Part shown: positions 14,941-22,575 of the stretch, piece after piece
Layout of the letters: each line of letters begins with the position of its first letter
Position numbering within the stretch: the first letter of the stretch is position 1
Assembly (NCBI GenBank): GCA_019423835.1
Contig: JAHZAR010000001.1
Location: forward strand, 3,915 to 27,648
Length of the DNA stretch: 23,734 nucleotides
Reading direction: 5' to 3'
Origin: Clostridiales bacterium
GTDB lineage: Bacteria > Bacillota > Clostridia > Lachnospirales > Lachnospiraceae
Program-made: the position numbers and the translations under genes
Notes under the pieces: model-generated
The model's database searches: none
What the model was told of the DNA's origin: nothing
What the model saw: the letters and a program-made list of their open reading frames with translations, nothing else

Positions 14941-16595
14941 TAGAAAAATATTTTGAAAAAAACTTCTGTATAATCAATTTTTTTCTTACAGCGTTTTTTG
15001 CAGCCGTTATGGTAGTAGGAGCGAGCTTTATGAAGCTTAGCAGCTGGGAGGAAGTAAGACGCTACCCGGTATTTAGCCTGGTATCGTTTTTCTGCTACTG
15101 GGCTGTTTACTTTACTGTTTCTCTGCTTCTGTTTAAAAAGATCCTGGTTCTGGAGAAAGACAGGAAAGAGACAAAGAACAGGACGTCCACAGAATTTTTC
15201 ATCCTGTGGGCAGGGCTGCTGCTGTGCTGGCTCCCCTATCTGATCGGATTTTATCCCGGGATCAGCAACAGCGATGTCTCGGACCAGCTGGCCCAGGCAT
15301 TTAATTTTGAAAATGAAACTTATCGGCTGGCGGAGCATCCCCTGTCAGACAAGGTTCTGATTAACGGGCATCACCCTGTTTTTAATACCTGGATCCAGGG
15401 ATTATTTCTGAGGGTCGGGATATTGCTGGGAAGCCAGAATGTGGGCATTTTTCTGCACGCTCTATGGATAGCCCTTCTGACGACGGGTGTATTTTCGTAT
15501 TCACTCTGGTATATGATGCGAAACTCTGTGCCCAGATGGATGTGCATGACCGTTTTTTTCATATTTGCGTTTGTTCCCTGCTTTCCGCTTTACGGGATCA
15601 ATCTTGTTAAAAATTCTACCTATTCTGCCTGGCTGTATCTGTGGGTGATCCTGCTGGTGCGCCTGGCCGTGGAGGGAGAGGGGCTGCTCAGGAAAAAGGC
15701 CTATCTGTTCTTATTTTCTCTTTCCATACTGATGCAGATGCTGAACGTCAAGCATGGAATTCATGTGGTTGTTTTGACAGCTGTATTTGTGCTGTGGGCA
15801 TACAGGGTATCCCTCAGAAGACTGCTGCCGGTGTTTCTGATTCCTGTTTTGGCAGTTCAGATTGGATTTAACGGAATTCTGCTGCCGTCTCTTCAGATAT
15901 CGCCGGGAAGCAGGAGGGAGGCACTGGGATTTTTCTACCAGCAGACGGCCCGTTATGCCAGAGATTATCCTGATGAAGTGACTCCGGAAGAGAAGGCTGC
16001 GATTGACGGGGTGCTGGATTATGACCGGCTTGCCGGACTGTACAACCCGATCACCTCGGATCCGGTGAAGTTTGAAGCCTACAGAAAGGAGCAGACCAGG
16101 GAGGATCAGACTGCATACTTTAAAGTATGGGCAAAACAGTTTATAAAACATCCGGGAGTGTACTTGGAGGCCGCTATAAACGGCTGTTATGGGTTTTTCT
16201 ACCCGGGACTGATGGAATGGTACGATTACAGAGGGTTTGACTCTGCCCTCCGGGAGGCGGGAGACGGCTTTTTCACGGCAGGACATCCCCAGGCGCTGTC
16301 GGGATTCAAAGATTTGCTGAAAGCCATAGAATACAACGCCAAATTTCTTCCTTTCATCGGCATGTTTTTCCGTCACGGCACCTACGTATGGGTGATGTTA
16401 TGGTGCGCGGCAGCACTGCTGGCCGTAAAAAAATACCGTTATCTGGCAGCGCTGACGCCGTTCCTTCTGAATATTCTGGTATGCATCGTCTCGCCGTTTA
16501 ACGCAAATACCAGATACCTTCTGCCTGTCATCTATGGAGCCGGGTTTGCCGTATTAATTGTTATTTCGGCAGTTTTGCAAAATAAAAAAGACTAG
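14937..16595 (+). CDS. Large polytopic membrane protein, probably DUF6020 (GT-C-like)
   Basis: A 552-residue protein with about 12 membrane segments. The start is the ATG at 14937 overlapping the previous stop; a GTG at 14916 is in frame but less likely. After three N-terminal helices comes a LPYLIGFYPGISNSD segment and then HPLSDKVLINGHHPVFNTW, an extracytoplasmic loop rich in Asp and His. This pattern fits the DUF6020 family of Firmicutes membrane proteins (recognised from memory, moderately sure) and is compatible with a GT-C catalytic loop. The last helices contain SPFNANTRYLLPVIYG, also typical of such families. Its place behind a GtrB-like GT2 suggests it uses the lipid-linked sugar or assembles the envelope glycan. 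No terminator is visible after the stop. Confidence 0.8.
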   Translation: MIEKYFEKNFCIINFFLTAFFAAVMVVGASFMKLSSWEEVRRYPVFSLVSFFCYWAVYFTVSLLLFKKILVLEKDRKETKNRTSTEFFILWAGLLLCWLPYLIGFYPGISNSDVSDQLAQAFNFENETYRLAEHPLSDKVLINGHHPVFNTWIQGLFLRVGILLGSQNVGIFLHALWIALLTTGVFSYSLWYMMRNSVPRWMCMTVFFIFAFVPCFPLYGINLVKNSTYSAWLYLWVILLVRLAVEGEGLLRKKAYLFLFSLSILMQMLNVKHGIHVVVLTAVFVLWAYRVSLRRLLPVFLIPVLAVQIGFNGILLPSLQISPGSRREALGFFYQQTARYARDYPDEVTPEEKAAIDGVLDYDRLAGLYNPITSDPVKFEAYRKEQTREDQTAYFKVWAKQFIKHPGVYLEAAINGCYGFFYPGLMEWYDYRGFDSALREAGDGFFTAGHPQALSGFKDLLKAIEYNAKFLPFIGMFFRHGTYVWVMLWCAAALLAVKKYRYLAALTPFLLNILVCIVSPFNANTRYLLPVIYGAGFAVLIVISAVLQNKKD

Positions 16596-16625
16596 CTATT
16601 AAAAGTCAGGTCTAAAATGGAGATT

Positions 16626-17265
16626 CTACGAATGAATTGTGGAAACGCATTTCAGATATTGCTGTATCTTGATAATCGCATGACAAACAGAGCATCGTAT
16701 ATCGATGCTCAAAGGAGGATTATAGAACAGAAAAAGAGTATGCCTTTTTTATGTAAAGCTTGCTGGATTTTCCATTGCATCGATCAGCCGCATATGCCAG
16801 AATCTTATCCGGTGAATCAAAGCGGGAAAAACCCCCGATTTCAGCCAGGATCATGGCGCCTATGCGGTAACTAACTGCTCCCGGGAATGGTTAGGAGGAG
16901 GGAAAGTGGCTCTCATCTATGATTCGTTTGAGCCCAGATTCAATCTATGAAATCTCAGAATCCAGTTCCCCCAATCAGACTGTGTGTTTCAATTCCAGAG
17001 ATTTGGCGGCCATCTCGGAGCCGGCAGAGACCCTGGCAGCATCCCGTATTTCGATCACTCTCTCTGCGGTAGCGGCCTTTGAAAGTGTTTTCCAACAGTT
17101 TCGTCAGGTGTGTCCAATGGAGGAAGCAATCTTACTGGCAGAAGGGAGTGCGGAAAGCGGTGCGTATACAGAAACCATGTGAAGTGACAGAACAAGTTTT
17201 TCCAATTCGGGGAAGAGGACGGCAACAGGCCTGGAAAAAAGAACATCAATTCCAACGCAGATCAT
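16626..17265 (-). pseudogene. Decayed IS110-family transposase
   Basis: Reading the minus strand from ATG 17265, the frame begins MICVGID, the usual start of IS110 transposases with the first catalytic Asp. It continues in one frame through ATAERVIEIRDAARVS, MAAKSLELKHT, GLKRIIDE, PFPGAVSYRIGAM and ILAEIGGFSRFDSPDKILAYA, all hallmarks of this family (RuvC-like DEDD end, then the transposase_20 domain). At least four in-frame stops interrupt it, and about half of the normal ~400 codons are missing, chiefly the middle of the DEDD domain. A later piece, KIQQYLKC near 16660, resembles the YLR region in a shifted frame. The element is inactive. It sits between two glycan gene sets and probably marks an old insertion there. 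Confidence 0.85.
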
Positions 17266-17386
17266 AAGAAAACTCTTTAGTAAAAGATTTAGGTACTATT
17301 TGATTCCACAAGACTCTTTGAGCCTGCAGCCTCGTTTTAAATCAACTGTCATGCAGTATTCCATTGATTAACAACAATACAAAAAG

Positions 17387-17445
17387 ACTGTGGTTGGAGC
17401 CTTTCTGAACCATCAGGTGGCAGGAAACAGTCACCAATCCACAGT
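17387..17445 (-). ncRNA. Structured segment upstream of IS110 remnant, possible bridge RNA relic
   Basis: ACTGTGGTTGG (17387-17397) pairs with CCAATCCACAGT (17434-17445) through 11 base pairs with one bulge. The 36-nt interior can fold further (for example ACC with GGT). It lies 120-180 bp upstream of the transposase start, where IS110 elements encode the guide (bridge) RNA. The strand and function are inference; no conserved sequence was compared. The remaining 17266-17730 stretch shows no credible gene. Confidence 0.3.
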
Positions 17446-17733
17446 ATCTCCAAATAAGTATAGCATACAGACTTTGGAGAGGGTCTATATTTATAATGCA
17501 GGGGAGATAATGAACGGCAGAATCCAGATACCTTCTGCGAGAAAAGCCGTGAAGAAGTGTGTGAAATTCATCTCCTCAGATCTCGGCTATAAGCTGTAAA
17601 TACTGTTTCTATTATGCAAAAAATGCAGTGCCAGGGGATAAGTGTGGACACGAAAAGCAGAATAATCTATAATGTCAGGAGAAGTGTGTATGAAAACTGG
17701 AATGTGAATATGGTGCAATTCAGAGTACGGTCC

Positions 17734-17771
17734 GTTGACATAACCAGCATGGCCTGTCAACTTTTCTTTTT
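17734..17771 (+). terminator. Terminator-like hairpin before the second glycan operon
   Basis: GTTGACA (17734-17740) and TGTCAAC (17755-17761) form a 7-bp perfect stem with a 14-nt loop, followed by TTTTCTTTTT. This is the layout of an intrinsic terminator, though the stem is AT-rich. It would insulate the next promoter from upstream transcription. Confidence 0.5.
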
Positions 17772-17777
17772 AAAGTA

Positions 17778-17807
17778 TTGACATAGAACCATTAACTGAT
17801 ATATAAC
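17778..17807 (+). promoter_or_regulatory. Promoter of the second glycan operon
   Basis: Consensus TTGACA (17778-17783) with TATATA (17800-17805, 16-base spacer) or TATAAC (17802-17807, 18-base spacer). Transcription should begin near 17812-17815, giving a leader of about 185 nt. The leader also holds a CTGCTG/CAGCAG hairpin at 17856-17881. Confidence 0.7.
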
Positions 17808-17819
17808 GGAGTGAGCTCA

Positions 17820-17834
17820 GGGTCACCGTGACCC
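17820..17834. promoter_or_regulatory. 15-bp perfect palindrome downstream of the promoter, operator candidate
   Basis: GGGTCAC, C, GTGACCC. It lies about 6 to 20 bases after the predicted transcription start, a standard place for a repressor operator. As RNA it would be a tight hairpin with a one-base loop, which is sterically poor, so DNA binding is the better reading. No regulator gene is adjacent. Confidence 0.55.
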
Positions 17835-17899
17835 CGTGTGTTCAGGAAATATTTTCTGCTGTGGTTTGCAGACGGCAGCAGTGATTTAGAGTATGAATT

Positions 17900-18001
17900 A
17901 TGGAATATCAGGACATCGAGGCCCTAATCAACCTGTTTGGGAATGGAGAGGCAGATGGAGAAAAGACGGATCAAAGGATAAAGGGGAGATATTTAAGATG
18001 A
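17900..18001 (+). CDS. Possible 33-aa leader ORF coupled to the GT2 gene
   Basis: ATG at 17900 opens a 33-codon frame whose TGA (17999-18001) overlaps the GT2 start codon as ATGA. The peptide starts MEYQDIEALINLFGNGEADG and is acidic then basic. A strong ribosome site before its ATG is lacking. The overlap is typical of translational coupling, but a chance frame cannot be excluded. Confidence 0.3.
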   Translation: MEYQDIEALINLFGNGEADGEKTDQRIKGRYLR

Positions 18002-18960
18002 AAGAGAGAGAAAGCAGGGAGCAGAAACGCATTGCAGTTCTGATTCCGTGTTACAATGAGAGTCAGACCATTGAAAAAGTTGTGCGGGATTATAAAAATG
18101 CGCTGCCGGAGGCTGATATTTATGTCTATGACAATAACTCCACAGACGGTACGGGGGAGATAGCAAGGCAGGCGGGAGCCATTGTGCGCCGGGAGTACCG
18201 GCAGGGAAAGGGAAACGTAATCCGCAGTATGTTCCGGGATATTGACGCAGACTGTTATCTGATGACAGATGGGGATGATACCTATCCGGCAGAGAATGCC
18301 AGGGAGATGGCAGATTTGATCATGAGCGGACGGGCTGATATGGTGATAGGAGATCGCCTGTCCTCTACCTATTTTACAGAAAATAAGAGACCATTTCACA
18401 ATTTTGGAAACCGGATAGTGAGAGGATTGATTAACAAGTTATTTAAGAGCAACATCCATGATATCATGACCGGGTATCGCGCATTCAGTCCGCTGTTCGT
18501 AAAAAGCTTTCCCGTTCTTTCCAAGGGTTTTGAGATAGAAACAGAGATGAGCATTCATGCTCTGGACAAAAATTTTAATCTGGTGGAGATCCCTGTTTCT
18601 TACCGGGACAGACCCGCGGGAAGTGTGTCGAAGCTGAATACCTACAGGGACGGGCTAAAGGTACTGAGGACGATAGCGAGGCTTTTTCGGGAATACCGCC
18701 CCTTTGAATTTTTCGGGTGGCTGGGGCTGTTCCTTTTTCTGATTGCGACAGCCTGCTTTCTTCCAATCTTTTTTGGGTTCCTGCACACAGGACAGGTGCT
18801 CAGATTCCCTACCCTGATTGTAATTTCAGGGCTCTATGTGATTTCCTTTCTGCTGTGGATGTGCGGCCTGCTCCTGGACGTAATTGCCAAGAAGCACAGA
18901 CAGCTTTTTGAGCTGTATCTGAATCTTACGGCAGACAGAAAACGAGAATCCGATCAATAA
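17998..18960 (+). CDS. GT2 glycosyltransferase with C-terminal membrane helices
   Basis: A 320-residue family 2 glycosyltransferase resembling polyprenyl-phosphate sugar transferases. Motifs: LIPCYNES (15-22), YDNNSTDGTG (44-53), RQGKGNVIR (68-76), TDGDDTYP (90-97, metal site), DIMTGYRAF (155-163) and VEIPVSYRDRPAGS (196-209). Two membrane helices lie at about 238-262 and 270-294, keeping the active site on the cytoplasmic face. I chose ATG 17998 because GGGGAG lies nine bases upstream; the in-frame ATG at 17893 would add 35 residues unlike the family and lacks a ribosome site. The next gene begins 85 bp downstream. It differs clearly in sequence from the GT2 at 13942, so the two sets probably use different sugars (inference). 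Confidence 0.9.
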   Translation: MKERESREQKRIAVLIPCYNESQTIEKVVRDYKNALPEADIYVYDNNSTDGTGEIARQAGAIVRREYRQGKGNVIRSMFRDIDADCYLMTDGDDTYPAENAREMADLIMSGRADMVIGDRLSSTYFTENKRPFHNFGNRIVRGLINKLFKSNIHDIMTGYRAFSPLFVKSFPVLSKGFEIETEMSIHALDKNFNLVEIPVSYRDRPAGSVSKLNTYRDGLKVLRTIARLFREYRPFEFFGWLGLFLFLIATACFLPIFFGFLHTGQVLRFPTLIVISGLYVISFLLWMCGLLLDVIAKKHRQLFELYLNLTADRKRESDQ

Positions 18961-19045
18961 AGTTTTTCTGACGCCTTGCTTTGCAATAGACACAGACGGG
19001 GCGTGATGGATATATTGTGACAATTTCTTTTGCAGGAGAAAGAGA

Positions 19046-21271
19046 ATGGGAGAAAGTTATTTACCAGGCCGGAACGGCCTCAGCGATATCAAAAATGGCA
19101 GCAATGGGGGAAAGGAGGATGGCACGGGCTCAAAAATTCCGGTAAAAAGCATTCAGTTAACCTCAAGACTGTTCTATGTATTTTTACTGTACACAGTATT
19201 GATATGGTTCTGCGAGGCGGCAGACTTATTCTGCTATCTGACAGGCCTTCCTCAGGCAAGTATTCTGTCGAGAGGATTGGCACTTGCGGCTGCCGCGGCC
19301 TTCCACCTTTACTGGAGAAAACGGGTTTCTTTCAGCAGTGTCTCGAAAAACCAGAAAATTCTGTTTGGGATAGGATGCCTGTTCATTATGGGCTTCTGTC
19401 TGGTGAAATGTATTTTTCCGGATTTCAGCTACGATACAGGAAATTATCACCTCTATGTGCAGGTTCCGGGATTTACGGATAATATTCACGAGAGTGTGCT
19501 TCCGGGGAGATTCCAGCTTTTTGGATTCCGCCTGCCGGACCGTATGTTTTATCTGTTCCGGGCTGTTCTGGGCCTGAGACTGGGAATGCTCTTTACCGGG
19601 CTTGCCTTAACGGTATCGTATGCTCAGATTTGCGCGCTCTTAAACCGCTTTCTGGAGCAGATGGACAGGCCTCAGACAAGGGCAGGCAAGGCAGCAGTGG
19701 CACTCCTGGCCTGCGTGCCTTTCCTTTCGCTGCTGTTTCTTCTGAAAAATGAGGTTCTCATGCAGCTGGGAACTTACATGGTGGAAATTCTTTGCCTTCC
19801 GTTTTTTATCGAGCTTCTCTCTTTTCTTCTTCAGGAAGAGGAGAGCAAAGAAAAAGCCGTCTTGTTTTGTATTCTGGGAGGCTTTTTTTTCTGTACGAAA
19901 ATGACCAATATTGTGTATCTGATACCCGTATTGGTTTTGTACATTATAAAAATCAGAAAAATCATTACAGTCAGACTGTTTTTGTGCTGTCTGATTTCAG
20001 GGGCCATTCCTGTGTCCGTCTATCTGATTTATAACGGCCTCACCACCGGGAATATCGTTTACCCTTACTATAATACGATTTTCCGGTCTCCATGGTTTCC
20101 GGATGCAGATTTTAAGGATAATCGCTGGGGCCCAAGGGGGATGAAAGAACTTCTGCTGTGGCCCTTTTATATGCTTCTTTATCCGGACTACAGAACGTCA
20201 GAGCTCCCAACCAGCTATGTAATGGATATGTGGGCCGGGTATCTATCCATAGGAATTCTTTTAATCAGCGGATTCCTGAAGGGATGGAAAAAATACTGGA
20301 GAGAGGGAATTCTGCTGATTGTCTATGTATTCTCTCTTTACGGGTGGGCTGCGACGACAGGACATACCAGATATCTGATGATAGGGAGCGTGCTGAACGC
20401 TTTAATTTTCGGCGTCTGGTATCTCAGGACAGTCTCATCTGTGAGGCCTGTCCGCTGCGCGGCCGGTGTTGTTCTGCTTCTGTTTTTCGCAGGTCAGGTA
20501 TACAGCAACGGCTGGGGAGTCCTGCATGGTGCAGAGTGGGGCTTCAGGAGTATATCGCAGCCGGAAAAAAAGACTAATATTTCCTGGTTTCTCCGGGACA
20601 GAGAACTGACGGATCAGGAGACCAAACAGAAAATAGACGCTGTGTTTCTGACACAGAATAACTGGGGCGGATGGGCAGAAATGCTGGCAGAAGGAAAGCC
20701 CATAGTAAATCTTCAGGCAATTCAGTTTGAACTTCAAAATAAAGAAGAGTTTTATGAGAAAGTCCATTCCTGGATGAGAGAGGGGAAGCAGGTTTGGGAT
20801 ATGCTTCTGGAAGGTGAGGAAAACCTGCACACTTATCTGAATGGGCTGAATGAACTTGGCTATTATGTGGAGGATATGCAGTATCTGGATAATTCACTGG
20901 TCGGTTACAGAACAATGGCCATAGCCAGGCTGACCCTGTCAGAGGGAAGGGAAAACCAGATCCTGACGGCAGGCCGGGAGGAAAATTCTGCGACAGTACG
21001 GCGGCCGGCGGACCGGTGCACGGTGAAAGCTCTGGCTGGCAATCCGGTCTATACCGGAGAGGGGCAGAAATTTACACTGATTATTGAGGCCAGGGACAGT
21101 ATAGGAAATGAGAAGACTGTGAGACTTCCGATGGAGGGGAAGCAGTACAGGAAAATAGAGGCTCCTCTCGATCTGTCAGGAATGGAGGAGCAGGTAGAAT
21201 TAAGTGTGAGGACAGAGCCGGAGACAGCAATAGAGGCGGTAGTGAACCTGCAGCTTATCCCTGCAGAATAG
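19046..21271 (+). CDS. Large GT-C-like membrane protein with C-terminal soluble domain
   Basis: A 741-residue protein. After a polar ~35-residue N-terminus come about 10-12 membrane helices up to about residue 480. An extracytoplasmic loop after the third helix reads FPDFSYDTGNYHLY, and its acidic SYDTGNYH resembles the Asp-bearing first loop of GT-C enzymes. The last ~250 residues are soluble, with an alpha/beta part (DAVFLTQNNWGGWAEML onward) and a beta-rich end, probably outside the membrane. AGGAGA lies ahead of the ATG. It forms a unit with the GT2 gene 85 bp upstream and likely transfers that GT2's lipid-linked sugar to an envelope polymer or protein. I do not recognise a named family, so the function is inferred from topology and neighbours. 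No terminator follows. Confidence 0.75.
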   Translation: MGESYLPGRNGLSDIKNGSNGGKEDGTGSKIPVKSIQLTSRLFYVFLLYTVLIWFCEAADLFCYLTGLPQASILSRGLALAAAAAFHLYWRKRVSFSSVSKNQKILFGIGCLFIMGFCLVKCIFPDFSYDTGNYHLYVQVPGFTDNIHESVLPGRFQLFGFRLPDRMFYLFRAVLGLRLGMLFTGLALTVSYAQICALLNRFLEQMDRPQTRAGKAAVALLACVPFLSLLFLLKNEVLMQLGTYMVEILCLPFFIELLSFLLQEEESKEKAVLFCILGGFFFCTKMTNIVYLIPVLVLYIIKIRKIITVRLFLCCLISGAIPVSVYLIYNGLTTGNIVYPYYNTIFRSPWFPDADFKDNRWGPRGMKELLLWPFYMLLYPDYRTSELPTSYVMDMWAGYLSIGILLISGFLKGWKKYWREGILLIVYVFSLYGWAATTGHTRYLMIGSVLNALIFGVWYLRTVSSVRPVRCAAGVVLLLFFAGQVYSNGWGVLHGAEWGFRSISQPEKKTNISWFLRDRELTDQETKQKIDAVFLTQNNWGGWAEMLAEGKPIVNLQAIQFELQNKEEFYEKVHSWMREGKQVWDMLLEGEENLHTYLNGLNELGYYVEDMQYLDNSLVGYRTMAIARLTLSEGRENQILTAGREENSATVRRPADRCTVKALAGNPVYTGEGQKFTLIIEARDSIGNEKTVRLPMEGKQYRKIEAPLDLSGMEEQVELSVRTEPETAIEAVVNLQLIPAE

Positions 21272-21339
21272 ATGGGACGGAGGGACATGCATGCCGGAAA
21301 GAGAAGGAAAACAAAAGAATCCTCATCCCTCTTTCCGTC

Positions 21340-21368
21340 TTGAAACCGCCCCCGGTCTGTACTATAAT
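21340..21368 (+). promoter_or_regulatory. Promoter of trpS
   Basis: TTGAAA (21340-21345), 17-base spacer, perfect TATAAT (21363-21368). The predicted leader is about 48 nt, too short for a T-box, so this trpS is not under T-box control here. Confidence 0.8.
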
Positions 21369-21422
21369 GAAAAACACAGCCGGACAGTCCGGAGAAATCA
21401 GAGAAAAACAAGGAGAAAACAT

Positions 21423-22427
21423 ATGTTAGACGGAAAGAAAACACTCTTCAGCGGTATGCAGGCTACCGGAAACCTGACTCTTGGAAATTACCTGGGAGCG
21501 CTGAAGAACTGGGTTACCATAAGCGACGAGTACCAGACTTTTTTCAGTGTGGTTGACATGCACTCCATTACCGTCCGCCAGGATCCGGCGGAGCTGAGAA
21601 AGAGAGCCAGAACTCTTCTGACTCTGTACATTGCGGCAGGACTGGATCCGGAGAAGAACTGTATTTACTACCAGTCTCATGTGAGCGGACATGCAGAGCT
21701 TGCCTGGATTTTAAACTGCTTCACCTACATGGGCGAGTTAAACCGTATGACGCAGTTTAAGGACAAGGCGGCCAAACACGCGGACAATATCAATGCGGGA
21801 CTCTTCACCTACCCGGTTCTGATGGCGGCAGACATTCTGCTCTATCAGGCAGATGTGGTTCCGGTGGGCATTGATCAGATGCAGCACCTGGAGCTTACAA
21901 GGGACATCGCCATCCGGTTCAACAACATCTACGGCGACGTATTTACCGTGCCGGAGGCCTACATCGGCAAGGCAGGAGCCAAGATCATGAGCCTTCAGGA
22001 TCCGGCTAAGAAGATGAGCAAATCGGACGAAAATCCAAACGGAAGCATCTATCTGATGGACGATCCGGATACGATTATCCGCAAATTCAAGCGGGCAGTG
22101 ACAGATTCCGAGGCCTGCGTGCGCTACTGTGACGAACAGCCGGGCATCAAGAACCTCATTGATATTTACCGGGCCTGCACAGGAAAGTCGCCGGAGGAGG
22201 TTGAGCGCGAGTTTGACGGAAAGGGCTACGGAGATTTTAAGATGGCTGTGGGCGAGGCAGTTGTGGGAGTTCTCCGTCCTCTTCAGGAAAAATATGCAGA
22301 GCTCTCCAAGGACAAAGCCTATATCGACAGCGTGATTAAGGCCAATGCCGAAAAGGCGCAGTATTTTTCCGGCAAGACACTGAGAAAGGTTCAGAAAAAG
22401 ATCGGCTTCCCTGAGAGAATTCGATAA
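21423..22427 (+). CDS. trpS: Tryptophan-tRNA ligase
   Basis: A 334-residue class I aminoacyl-tRNA synthetase that charges tRNA-Trp. The HIGH-type motif is TGNLTLGNY (15-23), and KMSKS is exact at 197-201, followed by DENPNGSIYLMDDPD. MAADILLYQADVVPVGIDQ (134-152) is the conserved tryptophan-pocket region of TrpS. Length matches bacterial TrpS (about 330). I chose ATG 21423 with AAGGAG seven bases upstream; the frame is open further up to 21291, but that part runs through the promoter. It is monocistronic, with strong promoter boxes ahead and convergent with the histidine kinase behind. Confidence 0.97.
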   Translation: MLDGKKTLFSGMQATGNLTLGNYLGALKNWVTISDEYQTFFSVVDMHSITVRQDPAELRKRARTLLTLYIAAGLDPEKNCIYYQSHVSGHAELAWILNCFTYMGELNRMTQFKDKAAKHADNINAGLFTYPVLMAADILLYQADVVPVGIDQMQHLELTRDIAIRFNNIYGDVFTVPEAYIGKAGAKIMSLQDPAKKMSKSDENPNGSIYLMDDPDTIIRKFKRAVTDSEACVRYCDEQPGIKNLIDIYRACTGKSPEEVEREFDGKGYGDFKMAVGEAVVGVLRPLQEKYAELSKDKAYIDSVIKANAEKAQYFSGKTLRKVQKKIGFPERIR

Positions 22428-22432
22428 CAGCT

Positions 22433-22451
22433 AAAAAAGGCAGCTTTTGCC
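22433..22451 (-). terminator. Short terminator for the histidine kinase transcript
   Basis: On the minus strand GGCA, a 5-nt loop and TGCC are followed by TTTTTT (22438-22433). The stem has only four pairs, so efficiency may be low. Together with the larger hairpin next to it, it separates two convergent transcripts. Confidence 0.4.
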
Positions 22452-22458
22452 GGGACAG

Positions 22459-22502
22459 ATCAAAGGCGGTAAACCCTTCTGACAGGGCGTACCGCCTTTG
22501 AT
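22459..22502. terminator. Large hairpin between trpS and the convergent histidine kinase
   Basis: ATCAAAGGCGGT (22459-22470) is matched exactly by its reverse complement at 22491-22502, and CCCT/AGGG pair inside the loop. It lies about 30 bases after the trpS stop. No T-run follows on the plus strand, so it acts either as a bidirectional end structure or as 3' end protection. Confidence 0.55.
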
Positions 22503-22575
22503 TATGGAGCTATTAAAAACTTCCGTGGATGTTTCGGCAAGCAGATGCCTCAAAAGAGCCGGCTCCCGCCTCCTG

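Noticed and set aside
16690..16710. Perfect GAGCATCG/CGATGCTC hairpin near the end of the IS110 relic
   Set aside because: Without a T-run or a second copy I cannot tell an element end from chance, and IS110 elements generally lack terminal inverted repeats; not claimed as an end.
16919..17182. 87-codon plus-strand frame in the 16.6-17.8 kb gap
   Set aside because: It is antisense to the recognisable IS110 transposase remnant and has no ribosome site.
17390..17599. 69-codon plus-strand frame downstream of the IS110 relic
   Set aside because: No ribosome site and no recognisable composition; it overlaps the structured segment and is more likely element-derived noncoding DNA.
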